Shown in pieces: positions 25,682 through 32,866 of a stretch of DNA of 42,306 nucleotides. This DNA is from Oscillospiraceae bacterium. Its GTDB lineage: Bacteria; Bacillota; Clostridia; Oscillospirales; Ruminococcaceae. The position numbers and the translations under genes are program-made. The notes beneath the pieces were generated by a model. That model was not told the origin of the DNA and did not search any database. It worked only from the letters and a program-made list of their open reading frames with translations. Within the stretch, counting starts at the first letter, position 1. Every line of letters begins with the position of its first letter. Location of the stretch: the NCBI GenBank assembly GCA_017460835.1, contig JAFUAD010000028.1, positions 1 to 42,306 on the forward strand, read 5' to 3'.

Positions 25682-26194
25682 TCAGCTCCGCCCCTCATCC
25701 GCTGAGTCTGCATTCAGAAAATCGGTAAGGGTCATGCTGCCTTCATTCAATGCCTGAAAGCGGTCGTTGTACCGGTCAACGGTCTCCGCGGAGACATACA
25801 TCAGATAGGAGTACAGCGCTTCGCTGAGCAGCGCACCCTTATAGCAGCTCGTCAGGCGGAAGCGGATTTCTCCGGTTTCCGGGTTCAGGTCAAAGGAGCC
25901 GTCGATCAGGCCGTAATTCGCAGCAGCAACTGCGATAGCAGCATCCTGAATCCTGTCGGCCGACATGCGGAACGGCATGACGGAAAACACGGTCGCGATC
26001 TGTTTATCTGCGCGGAGAATGATATGCAGCGTCATCGGCAGATCCTCGCCGGAAAAATGCATCCGGATATGAGTTCGGCCGGGTGTTTGCTCCTCAATTT
26101 TATATTTCAGCTTTTTGTGCTCCAGCATGGCAATCAGGACAGCGGCATTCTGCTCGGTCGCATCAATCCGCTCCTGCGTCAGTGCAGATTCCAT
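25682..26194 (-). CDS. YbjN-like domain protein
   Basis: 170 residues from ATG 26194, which has AGGAGG 8 bases upstream; the longer frame to 26257 would run through the promoter. The fold pattern (alternating strands 'THIRMHFSGEDLP', 'LHIILRADKQIATVFS', then 'VAAANYGLIDGSFDLNPETG' and 'RFRLTSC') fits the YbjN / type III chaperone-like superfamily, which has no enzymatic activity and is thought to bind proteins. First gene of the operon reaching the GH lipoprotein. Confidence 0.75.
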   Translation of the reverse strand: MESALTQERIDATEQNAAVLIAMLEHKKLKYKIEEQTPGRTHIRMHFSGEDLPMTLHIILRADKQIATVFSVMPFRMSADRIQDAAIAVAAANYGLIDGSFDLNPETGEIRFRLTSCYKGALLSEALYSYLMYVSAETVDRYNDRFQALNEGSMTLTDFLNADSADEGRS

Positions 26195-26228
26195 CGGGAA
26201 TCCCTCCTTTGCTCTCATATTTAGGAAT

Positions 26229-26257
26229 ATTATACCATATCTTTTCTGATTTGTCAA
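26229..26257 (-). promoter_or_regulatory. Consensus promoter of the YbjN-like operon
   Basis: On the minus strand, TTGACA (26252-26257), 17-bp spacer and TATAAT (26229-26234). It lies 28 bases after the fumarase stop, so nothing else can follow in the fumarase transcript. Confidence 0.9.
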
Positions 26258-26284
26258 GTTTTCATGAAAATTATCACAAATTCT

Positions 26285-27127
26285 TCACAACACCATGCTG
26301 GCATGCCGTGTCACATGGCAGCCGACATTTACCGCAACGGGCAGTCCGGCGATGTGCGTTGCGCCCTGCTCGATATTGACTGCGAGTGCGGTGACGGTTC
26401 CGCCGAAGCCCTGCGGTCCGATGCCGAGGCGGTTGACTGCATCCAGCATCTTCTGCTCCAGCTCCGCATAAAGCGGCTTCGGATTGCGCACGGCAACATC
26501 GCGGCAGAGCGCCTTTTTCGCAAGCAGCGCACACTGCTCAAAGTCTCCGCCGATGCCGACGCCGACGACGATCGGCGGGCAGGGATTGCTGCCGGCCTTT
26601 GCGATCGTATCAACGACAAATCCGACGATATCCTCTGCGGAGGCTGCCGGCGTGAACATCCGGACCGCGCTCATGTTCTCGCTGCCGAAGCCCTTTGGAC
26701 AAACATCAATCCGGATTTGCTCGCCCGGCACCAGATCGAGATGCAGAACCGCCGGAGTATTGTTGCCGGTATTCACGCGCTCCAGCGGGTCGCTGACGAC
26801 CGAGCACCGGAGATAGCCCTCCAGATATCCCGCCGCAACGCCCTGATTGACCGCCTCGTGCAGGTCGCCGCCGGTGATGTGAACATCCTGTCCGATCTGC
26901 ATGAAGATGACCGCCATGCCGGTATCCTGACAGATCGGCAGACCGGTTTCACGCGCAGCATCCAGATTGGCGCAAAGATCCTGAAACACGCTTTTTCCCG
27001 CCTCGGAATGCTCCTGCTGCTCCCCTGCCCGGATGCAGTGCTCCAGCGATTCCGGCAGAACCGTATTGGCCTTGATGCACAGATCCCGCACCGCCTGCCG
27101 GATCTGATCTGCGTGGATTTCTCTCAT
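26285..27127 (-). CDS. Class I fumarate hydratase, alpha subunit (TtdA/FumA N-terminal type)
   Basis: 280 residues. 'LPICQDTGMAVIF' (about 64-76) carries one of the iron-sulfur cysteines, with 'CPKGFGSEN' and 'GSNPCPPIVVGVGIGG' further on, as in the alpha subunit of two-subunit, oxygen-sensitive fumarase or L-tartrate dehydratase. It hydrates fumarate to malate together with a beta subunit. No beta-subunit gene follows; the next promoter begins 28 bases after the stop. The start follows AAAGGAG. L-tartrate dehydratase alpha is the alternative. Confidence 0.9.
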   Translation of the reverse strand: MREIHADQIRQAVRDLCIKANTVLPESLEHCIRAGEQQEHSEAGKSVFQDLCANLDAARETGLPICQDTGMAVIFMQIGQDVHITGGDLHEAVNQGVAAGYLEGYLRCSVVSDPLERVNTGNNTPAVLHLDLVPGEQIRIDVCPKGFGSENMSAVRMFTPAASAEDIVGFVVDTIAKAGSNPCPPIVVGVGIGGDFEQCALLAKKALCRDVAVRNPKPLYAELEQKMLDAVNRLGIGPQGFGGTVTALAVNIEQGATHIAGLPVAVNVGCHVTRHASMVL

Positions 27128-27142
27128 TTTCTGCTCCTTTTT

Positions 27143-27151
27143 ATTATATCA
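27143..27151 (-). promoter_or_regulatory. Extended -10 promoter of the fumarase gene
   Basis: TGATATAAT on the minus strand (TATAAT 27143-27148 with upstream TG) just before AAAAAGGAGC. No good -35 is visible, which suits an extended -10 site. The leader would be very short. Confidence 0.5.
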
Positions 27152-27194
27152 TATTTTTCCGCTTCCGGAAACAGACAATTCAGACTGAATGTAT

Positions 27195-27229
27195 AAAAAA
27201 CGGACGTCTTTTTCTGAAAAGACGCCCGC
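27195..27229 (-). terminator. Terminator after the DUF6465 gene
   Basis: On the minus strand the stem CGGGCGTCTTTT/AAAAGACGTCCG (27201-27229) is followed by TTTTTTATAC, 15 bases after the stop. Confidence 0.88.
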
Positions 27230-27243
27230 TTTTTGAAACCAGA

Positions 27244-27495
27244 TTACAGATCAACCTTAAAGCTGTCATCACCTTCACCGTTCACGGTGTAATATGCAGC
27301 GTTCTCTTCCGGTTTTACATAAACAACAAACTCGTTTACGACTTTTCTCTTGTGCACAGACTTGTAGGTCTTGAGTGCATCCGCAGCAATCGTGCTGACA
27401 TCAATATCCTTTCCGTCAAACTGCAGAATCGTCTTGATTGTCGGCTCTGCCTTTTTTGCTGCCGGTTTTGCCTTAGCGGCGGCTTTTTCTGCCAT
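27244..27495 (-). CDS. DUF6465-family small protein
   Basis: 83 residues. A Lys/Ala-rich tail (MAEKAAAKAKPAAKKAE) leads into a small domain with 'ILQFDGKDIDVSTIAADAL', 'FVVYVKPEENAAYYTVNG' and acidic end 'DDSFKVDL'. The pattern fits DUF6465, a Firmicute family of unknown function, often highly expressed. It is monocistronic with a perfect promoter and a strong terminator. The basic tail could contact nucleic acid, but that is only a guess. Confidence 0.75.
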   Translation of the reverse strand: MAEKAAAKAKPAAKKAEPTIKTILQFDGKDIDVSTIAADALKTYKSVHKRKVVNEFVVYVKPEENAAYYTVNGEGDDSFKVDL

Positions 27496-27544
27496 CGGAA
27501 CAACATCCTTTCTAAATTATTTGCGGAATTTTTCCGCTAAACAG

Positions 27545-27573
27545 ATTATAGCACAACTTTCCCGGAATGTCAA
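27545..27573 (-). promoter_or_regulatory. Consensus promoter of the DUF6465 gene
   Basis: On the minus strand, TTGACA (27568-27573), 17-bp spacer and TATAAT (27545-27550). Confidence 0.9.
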
Positions 27574-27590
27574 GCAATATTTTATATTTT

Positions 27591-27657
27591 CCGGTTACAT
27601 TTTGATCAAATCGGGTTTCATTTTTGTGATTTCCCGTTTCATTTTGATGATCCCCGG
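27591..27657. repeat. Three 21-bp direct repeats upstream of the DUF6465 promoter
   Basis: The core SSSGTTWCATTTT starts at 27591 (ccggttacatttt), 27612 (cgggtttcatttt) and 27633 (cccgtttcatttt), an exact 21-bp period. A CCGG in phase at 27654 may be a decayed fourth unit. The array lies 18 bp upstream of the -35 and 50 bp past the acyl-CoA synthetase stop. Confidence 0.8.
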
Positions 27658-27707
27658 AAAATTACATCACATTGCATTGTCAGAAAAATGTTTTTCCGAT
27701 GCTGCGA

Positions 27708-30044
27708 TTACTGCTTATATTTTTCCATATCCTGTGCGCGGATCTCCGAACGGCGGATCTTTCCGCTGCCGACGGTTTTCGGCAGGCTCTCGCGGAATTC
27801 CACGACACGCGGATATTTATACGGCGCAGTTGCCTTCTTCACATATTCCTGGATTTCCTTCACAAGATCATCGGAAGGAACGGTGCCCTGTGTCAGAACG
27901 ATCGTCGCCTTGACAAGCTGTCCGCGTACCTCATCCGGCACACCGGTGACGGCGCATTCCATGATATAGGGCAGCTCCATCAGCACGCTCTCGATCTCAA
28001 ACGGTCCGATGCGGTAGCCGGAGGATTTGATGACATCATCGACTCTGCCGACATACCAGAAATATCCGTCTTCATCCATCCAGGCGGTATCGCCGGTGTG
28101 ATAATAGCCGTCGCACCATGTTGCCTTTGTGGTTGCCTCATCGCGGAAATAGCAGAGCGCAAGGCCGGGATTGCTGCCCTCCTTGATGCGGACGCAGATT
28201 TCGCCGGTTTCGCCGACGCCCGCGGGCTTGCCGTCCGGGAGCAGAATCTGCACCTCATACTGCGGATTCACCCTGCCCATGCTGCCGGGCTTGGGCTCCA
28301 TGCCGACAAAGTTGCCGATTGTCAGCGTGGTTTCGGTCTGTCCGAAGCCTTCCATCAGCTTGATTCCGGTTGCACGGTAGAACTGATAGAAGACCTCCGG
28401 ATTCAGCGCCTCGCCTGCGATACATGCATGCTTCAGCGAGGACAGATCGTAATCCGCAAGATTCTGCTTGATGAAGAAGCGGTACATGGTAGGCGGCGCG
28501 CAGAAGGTCGTGATGTGATACTGCTTGAACATCGGCAGGATATCGTCTGCATGGAAGCGGTCGAAGTCATAGACAAATACGGCTGCTTCGCACATCCACT
28601 GTCCGTACAGCTTGCCCCAGAGCGCCTTGCCCCAGCCGGTATCGGAGATCGTGAAGTGCAGGCCGTTCGGGTCGGCATTCTGCCAGTAGCGCGCCGTTAC
28701 ATAATGCCCCAGCGGGTACTGATAGCTGTGCAGCACCATTTTCGGGTTGCCGGTCGTGCCGGAGCTGAAGAAGATCAGCATCGGGTCGGTGCCGCAGGGG
28801 GTCTCATCGGTGCGCTCGAAATGCGTGCTGTATGCCGGCAGGTCTGCATTGAAATCGTGCCAGCCCTCGCGCTTGCCGTTGACCAGAACCTTTGTCTTCA
28901 GTGACGGGGAATTCTCGCAGGCGAGATCGACCTGATTTGCCACATCGCCGTCAGCCGTTGCGATGATCGCGGAGATTTCGGCAGACCGGAACCGGTATTC
29001 AAAATCATGCTTCATCAGCATATTCGATGCCGGGATGACCAGTGCGCCGATTCTGTGCAGCGCAAGGATCGAGAACCAGAACTGATAATGCCGCTTCAGC
29101 ACGAGCATCACGCGGTCGCCCTTTTTGATGCCGAGCGAGCGGAAGTAGTTTGCGGTCTGACAGGAATAGCGTTTGATATCGCGGAATGTAAATCTCTTTT
29201 CGTTATGCTCGCGGTCAACATAGATCATCGCGGTCTTATCCGGCGATTTCTTCGCGAGCTCATCGACACAGTCAAATACGAAGTTGAAGCGATCCTCGTT
29301 GTGGAAATTCACGCCGCTGAGGACGCCCTCCTCGTTCGTTTCGCAGGTGACGAATTTCTCCATGACCGGATGCACCAGACCGGCTTTGTCCACGTTGGTG
29401 GAGTGATGCTCGGCAACATGCTCGCGGTATTCCGTCATGCCGGTCGAGCCGTGCGGCGCCATGACAAACGCATAGATTTCGCAGTCCTCACCGCCGAGCG
29501 CGATTTCATCATGCGGCAGAGAGCTGTCATAGTAGATGCAGTCGCCCTCGTGCAGAATCTCGGAATGCGACCCGATGATCATGCGCACAGAGCCCTTGAG
29601 GACGATATCCATTTCCTGTCCCGCGTGGCTTCCGAGATGCAGCGGCTTGGAGAGCGCCTCCTCGGAATACGGGATGACCACATGGAACGGCTCAACGGTC
29701 TTGTTCTTGAATTTGGAAGCGAGGCGGTTATAAACAAAGCCCTCGCGCCGGACAATCGGCACGCCCTCGCCCTTCCGCGTGACGGTATAGCTGCTGAGCT
29801 CCGGGCTGCTGCCCTCCATCAGATCCGCGATCTCGACATGAAATGCATTCGCGCATTTATAAATAAAGGTGAAGCTGAAATCCTTTTCACCGGATTCATA
29901 CTGCTGATATTCCTCAACGGAATAATCCGTGATCTCAGCCATCTGTTCCACGGTAAGTCCCAGATCCTCACGAAGACGGGCAATTCGCTCCGCGACCTCC
30001 TTGATTCTGGCTTCTGCATTCTGCAAATTCATTTGCTCGCTCAT
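27708..30044 (-). CDS. XRE-cupin-acyl-CoA synthetase fusion protein
   Basis: 778 residues in three parts. Residues about 11-78 are an XRE/Cro-type helix-turn-helix ('LTVEQMAEITDYSVEEYQQY'). Residues about 118-205 are a cupin ('PLHLGSHAGQEMDIVLKG' and 'DCIYYDSSLPHDEIAL'). Residues about 250-775 are an adenylating acyl-CoA synthetase of the medium-chain type, with SSGTTGNPK (about 421), 'MEGFGQTETT' (about 563), 'YHTGDTAW' (about 648) and the C-terminal Lys in 'VGSGKIRR' (about 758). It activates a carboxylic acid to its CoA thioester. XRE-cupin pairs normally form stand-alone regulators, so here the enzyme may sense a ligand or regulate itself. A T-box leader precedes it. The start has AAAAGGAGAG upstream. 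Confidence 0.92.
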   Translation of the reverse strand: MSEQMNLQNAEARIKEVAERIARLREDLGLTVEQMAEITDYSVEEYQQYESGEKDFSFTFIYKCANAFHVEIADLMEGSSPELSSYTVTRKGEGVPIVRREGFVYNRLASKFKNKTVEPFHVVIPYSEEALSKPLHLGSHAGQEMDIVLKGSVRMIIGSHSEILHEGDCIYYDSSLPHDEIALGGEDCEIYAFVMAPHGSTGMTEYREHVAEHHSTNVDKAGLVHPVMEKFVTCETNEEGVLSGVNFHNEDRFNFVFDCVDELAKKSPDKTAMIYVDREHNEKRFTFRDIKRYSCQTANYFRSLGIKKGDRVMLVLKRHYQFWFSILALHRIGALVIPASNMLMKHDFEYRFRSAEISAIIATADGDVANQVDLACENSPSLKTKVLVNGKREGWHDFNADLPAYSTHFERTDETPCGTDPMLIFFSSGTTGNPKMVLHSYQYPLGHYVTARYWQNADPNGLHFTISDTGWGKALWGKLYGQWMCEAAVFVYDFDRFHADDILPMFKQYHITTFCAPPTMYRFFIKQNLADYDLSSLKHACIAGEALNPEVFYQFYRATGIKLMEGFGQTETTLTIGNFVGMEPKPGSMGRVNPQYEVQILLPDGKPAGVGETGEICVRIKEGSNPGLALCYFRDEATTKATWCDGYYHTGDTAWMDEDGYFWYVGRVDDVIKSSGYRIGPFEIESVLMELPYIMECAVTGVPDEVRGQLVKATIVLTQGTVPSDDLVKEIQEYVKKATAPYKYPRVVEFRESLPKTVGSGKIRRSEIRAQDMEKYKQ

Positions 30045-30065
30045 GATAATCTCTCCTTTTTTGAT

Positions 30066-30109
30066 AAAAATAAAAAGCTCGCCTCAAAGATCAGTTCTTT
30101 GAGACGAGC
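30066..30109 (-). terminator. T-box intrinsic terminator
   Basis: On the minus strand the stem GCTCGTCTCAAAG/CTTTGAGGCGAGC (30077-30109, one mismatch) is followed by TTTTTATTTTT, just upstream of the acyl-CoA synthetase ribosome site. Confidence 0.92.
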
Positions 30110-30347
30110 ATCATTCCTGATTACCCGCGGTACCACTCAAATTGTGCCGCTATTGCGTTACACCACTCATCGAGCTCCAGCAAGCCCTTTACCTTTACGC
30201 AGCATCACGGGAATTCCTACTCAAAATACCATTTTTCGGAACTCCGGCTCAGAAGGGATGCACAAATCTGCATATGACTGACTTTCACCGACCGTCAGCT
30301 CTCTGAACACATTGGCAAACCTGTGTGTGTCTTCATCATTGCCTATG
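30070..30347 (-). promoter_or_regulatory. T-box riboswitch leader (best specifier AUC, Ile)
   Basis: On the minus strand, stem I has the kink-turn flank AATGATGAAG..., an 11-bp helix (30315-30325 with 30261-30271), AGAGAGC, and a distal loop CTGAC-GGTCGGTGAAA-GTCAG. The specifier loop (30256-30260) is closed below by GAAG/CTTC (30331-30334 with 30252-30255) and reads CAUCC, so AUC is at 30259-30257. The T-box core GAGTGGTACCGCG (30126-30138) matches the AGGGTGGNACCGCG consensus, with UGGU set to pair with an NCCA end whose discriminator is A. Cys, Ser and His readings of nearby triplets would need other discriminators. The base after AUC is C, not the usual purine, so the amino-acid call is less sure than the T-box call. 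Confidence 0.9.
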
Positions 30348-30353
30348 TGCAAG

Positions 30354-30382
30354 ATTATAGCACAGAAAAACTGATTTGTCAA
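30354..30382 (-). promoter_or_regulatory. Consensus promoter of the T-box transcript
   Basis: On the minus strand, TTGACA (30377-30382), 17-bp spacer and TATAAT (30354-30359). The -35 overlaps the nth stop codon at 30379. Confidence 0.9.
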
Positions 30383-31041
30383 CCCCTTTTCAAAATTTTT
30401 TTTTCGATTTTTGTAAAGCCCGGGTCAACGCAGTATTCCTTAAGCGGGCATTCTGTGCATTTGGGGTTCCTTGCGGTGCAGGTATCGCGCCCGAACAGCA
30501 CGATCTGATGGCAGAAGCGCGAGGAGCGCGCCGGGGGCAGAATTTTTCGGAGATCCTCCTCGACCTGCTCCGGCGCATGACGCTTTGTCAGCCCCAGTCT
30601 GCCGGAGATCCGGATGCAGTGCGTGTCGGTCACGACCGCCGTCTGCCCGTAAACATCCCCGAGCAGCAGATTTGCTGTTTTTCTGCCGATGCCGGAAAGC
30701 GTCAGCAGATCGTCCATATTATCCGGCACGACCCCGCCGTATACATCCCGCACGCGGATGCACATTTCCTTGATGCTCTTTGCCTTTGCGCGGTAAAAGC
30801 CGCAGGGCTTCACCGCCTCCTCCAGCTCCGTGAGATCGGCGTCCGCAAAGGAATCGAGCGTCGGGAACTGCCGGAACAAATCCTTCGTGACAATGTTCAC
30901 GCGGGCATCGGTACACTGCGCCGAGAGCCGCGTCGCGATCATGAGCTGATACGGCTCCTCATATTGCAGCGAGCAGACCGCATCCGGGTAAATTTCATCC
31001 AGCGCATCGCAGATTTTCACTGCCTTTTCTTTCAGCTTCAT
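30379..31041 (-). CDS. nth: Endonuclease III
   Basis: 220 residues. 'RLSAQCTDARVN', helix-hairpin-helix 'LSGIGRKTANLLL' with the catalytic Lys, catalytic Asp in 'VVTDTHCIRISGRLGL', and the C-terminal iron-sulfur loop CX6CX2CX5C (CTARNPKCTECPLKEYC) are all present. It excises oxidised pyrimidines and nicks abasic sites. ATG 31041 (MKLKEKAVK) has GGGAG 7 bases upstream; earlier in-frame codons to 31107 lie inside the DUF4177 gene and are discarded. It follows DUF4177 by 4 bases. Confidence 0.95.
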   Translation of the reverse strand: MKLKEKAVKICDALDEIYPDAVCSLQYEEPYQLMIATRLSAQCTDARVNIVTKDLFRQFPTLDSFADADLTELEEAVKPCGFYRAKAKSIKEMCIRVRDVYGGVVPDNMDDLLTLSGIGRKTANLLLGDVYGQTAVVTDTHCIRISGRLGLTKRHAPEQVEEDLRKILPPARSSRFCHQIVLFGRDTCTARNPKCTECPLKEYCVDPGFTKIEKKILKRG

Positions 31042-31045
31042 CCTG

Positions 31046-31225
31046 TTACTCCCTCTCGCGCCGGAATGTGATGACCATATTGCCGCGCATATCCTTTGCC
31101 GTGTCAAATGCCACGCAGACGACCTGCCAGCCGGCCTGTTCCTCCTGATTCATCGCAGCCTCCGCGAATGCGTAATCCTCTTTGATATATTTGCGCTCGA
31201 TCTCAACGATTTTATATTCACTCAT
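31046..31225 (-). CDS. DUF4177-type small protein
   Basis: 59 residues from ATG 31225 (MSEYKIVEIERKYIK), with AAGGACGGGG as ribosome site. 'MNQEEQAGWQVVCVAFD' and 'MVITFRRE' fit the small alpha/beta DUF4177 fold (unknown function). Probably co-transcribed with nth. It is divergent from DUF4416, with the two upstream regions overlapping; no clear minus-strand promoter was found. Confidence 0.75.
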   Translation of the reverse strand: MSEYKIVEIERKYIKEDYAFAEAAMNQEEQAGWQVVCVAFDTAKDMRGNMVITFRRERE

Positions 31226-31248
31226 AAGAACCCCGTCCTTTGTATGAC

Positions 31249-31277
31249 TTGACATTTTCGATATTCCGTGCTATGAT
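31249..31277 (+). promoter_or_regulatory. Promoter of the DUF4416 gene
   Basis: -35 TTGACA (31249-31254), 17-bp spacer, -10 TATGAT (31272-31277). Confidence 0.85.
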
Positions 31278-31308
31278 GAGCATAAAACAAATGAAAGGGT
31301 GACACGGA

Positions 31309-31851
31309 ATGGGCAGTGCAGCAAAATTTGAACCGGAAAAGCTGGTCTGTGCGGTTTTATTCACCGAACAGGCTCAGGCAGATGACGCAGTTTCCCTGCT
31401 GAAAGCGAAATTCGGTGAGATTGATCTGGAATCAGAAACCTATTGCTTTTCGGAGTTTTCGCCGTATTATGACACGGAGATGGGCGGCAGAGTTTACCGG
31501 AAAATCGTTTCCTTTGCAGATTGCCGCGACCCTTCAGAGCTAAGCATAATCAAGACCGAGACAAACGCGATTGAGCAGCAAAGCGCCCGCAGCGGCAGCC
31601 GTTCCGTCAATCTTGACCCCGGATTTATCAGCCCCGGCCGGCTCTCCCTCGCGACGACCAAGAACGCCGGGCACCGTATCCCGCTCTCTGACGGCATTTA
31701 TGCCGAGCTGACGCTGTTCTATGCGCGCGGGGCATGGAATCCGTTTCCGTGGACCTATATGGATTTCAAGTCCCCTGCGGTTCATGCATTTCTCACGCAG
31801 GTGCGCAGAATTTATATGCAGCAGCGAAAGCTCTGGCTTTGCAGCGACTGA
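31309..31851 (+). CDS. DUF4416 family protein
   Basis: 180 residues. 'LVCAVLFTEQAQADDAVSLL', 'SEFSPYYDTEMGGRVYRKIV', 'SVNLDPGFISPGRLSLATTK', 'DGIYAELTLFY' and 'FPWTYMDFKSP' are the conserved blocks of DUF4416, a family of unknown function. AAAGGGTG precedes the ATG, and it has its own promoter. Its last 40 bases overlap the 3' end of the convergent asparaginase gene. Confidence 0.88.
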   Translation: MGSAAKFEPEKLVCAVLFTEQAQADDAVSLLKAKFGEIDLESETYCFSEFSPYYDTEMGGRVYRKIVSFADCRDPSELSIIKTETNAIEQQSARSGSRSVNLDPGFISPGRLSLATTKNAGHRIPLSDGIYAELTLFYARGAWNPFPWTYMDFKSPAVHAFLTQVRRIYMQQRKLWLCSD

Positions 31852-32840
31852 TACATCTGCCGCACGCGCACCGTGATATCATCGCCGGTACAGCCATACA
31901 GACACGCAGCCCAGATCAGCCCGTATGCGGTATGAAGCGGCATTCCCTCCAGCGGAATCGCCCCCGCCTGCACCAGATCGTATGCCGAGCCGTAGGTCTG
32001 CCCGGACATGCGACACGGCGCGAGATAGCAGGGAATCTTCGCCTCGCGGCACTCAGAAAGCAGCGCATGCATCCCGTAGGGCGAATACAGCGAGGAATTT
32101 GCGGTCTCGGAGTGATACGTCCCGTGTACGACCGCAGACAGGCCGGAAAGCGAGATACGGTCATAGCGCAGACCGGTATACGACTCCAGCCGCAGTACCT
32201 CCGGCGCCTTTTCAATATGCGACAGGACAGCCCGCAGATCAATGCGGGCTTCTTTTTTCAGTATACGCTCTGCCGTTTGCCCGACTGCGGACACAGGCTG
32301 CATGCCGCTGCTGAAAAAATCAAGGCTGTCATGGCGGCAGGCTTCCAGTTCAAAGCCGCGGTGCAGAAGCATATCCCCGCCGCTGTTCTCATAGACCGCC
32401 CAGACGCCCGGCTCCAGATGCTTGCAGATCAGCCGGACGGCAGCGGAAAAATTGGCGTGACCGTTTGTCTGCGGGTCATCGAGCGGCGCAATGGCTGAGA
32501 CCAGAATCACCGGAACCGGGAGCCCGAACAGCGCAGCAGACAGCATCGCTGCCGTCTGCTCAAGTGTATCTGTTCCGTGTGCGATGATGATGCCGTCGGG
32601 CAGATCATCCTGTATCTTCGCGATGCTTTGCAGCAGCAGAAGCCAGTCCTCCGGGGTCAGATCCTCGCTGAGCTTATCCAGCGGCTTCATTACGGTGAAT
32701 GTCACGGAGGAATATGGATTCTGCCTTCTGTAATGCTCCTCCAGCGCCGTGACCGCAGTACCGGCATCGCTTCGCCGGGCGCCGTCGGAGCCCGCTCTGC
32801 TGCAAATAGTTCCGCCGGTCAGGATCAACGCAATGCGCAA
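31812..32840 (-). CDS. Asparaginase family protein
   Basis: About 342 residues. 'ALILTGGTICSRAG' holds the first catalytic Thr, and 'IIAHGTDTLEQTA' holds the second Thr-Asp pair, with 'LYSPYGMHALLSECR' and the C-terminal 'YGLIWAACLYG'. It hydrolyses L-asparagine, possibly glutamine, to aspartate and ammonia; no signal peptide, so cytosolic type. TTG 32840 is chosen because AAGGGGG lies 8 bases upstream and the family N-terminus begins there; no ATG is near. Its 5' end lies 26 bases after the phosphoesterase stop at 32867, in one operon. The divergence of the C-terminal half is notable. Confidence 0.82.
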   Translation of the reverse strand: MRIALILTGGTICSRAGSDGARRSDAGTAVTALEEHYRRQNPYSSVTFTVMKPLDKLSEDLTPEDWLLLLQSIAKIQDDLPDGIIIAHGTDTLEQTAAMLSAALFGLPVPVILVSAIAPLDDPQTNGHANFSAAVRLICKHLEPGVWAVYENSGGDMLLHRGFELEACRHDSLDFFSSGMQPVSAVGQTAERILKKEARIDLRAVLSHIEKAPEVLRLESYTGLRYDRISLSGLSAVVHGTYHSETANSSLYSPYGMHALLSECREAKIPCYLAPCRMSGQTYGSAYDLVQAGAIPLEGMPLHTAYGLIWAACLYGCTGDDITVRVRQMYQSLQSQSFRCCI

Positions 32841-32866
32841 CGAATCCGCCCCCTTCCGTTCTGTTC

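Noticed and set aside
30260-30262. UGC (Cys) as the T-box specifier
   Set aside because: It lies inside the 11-bp upper helix edge and would need a UGGA tetrad for U73 of tRNA-Cys; the leader has UGGU.
30508-31041. Truncated or frameshifted nth
   Set aside because: All Nth motifs, including the four Cys of the Fe-S loop, are intact in one frame.
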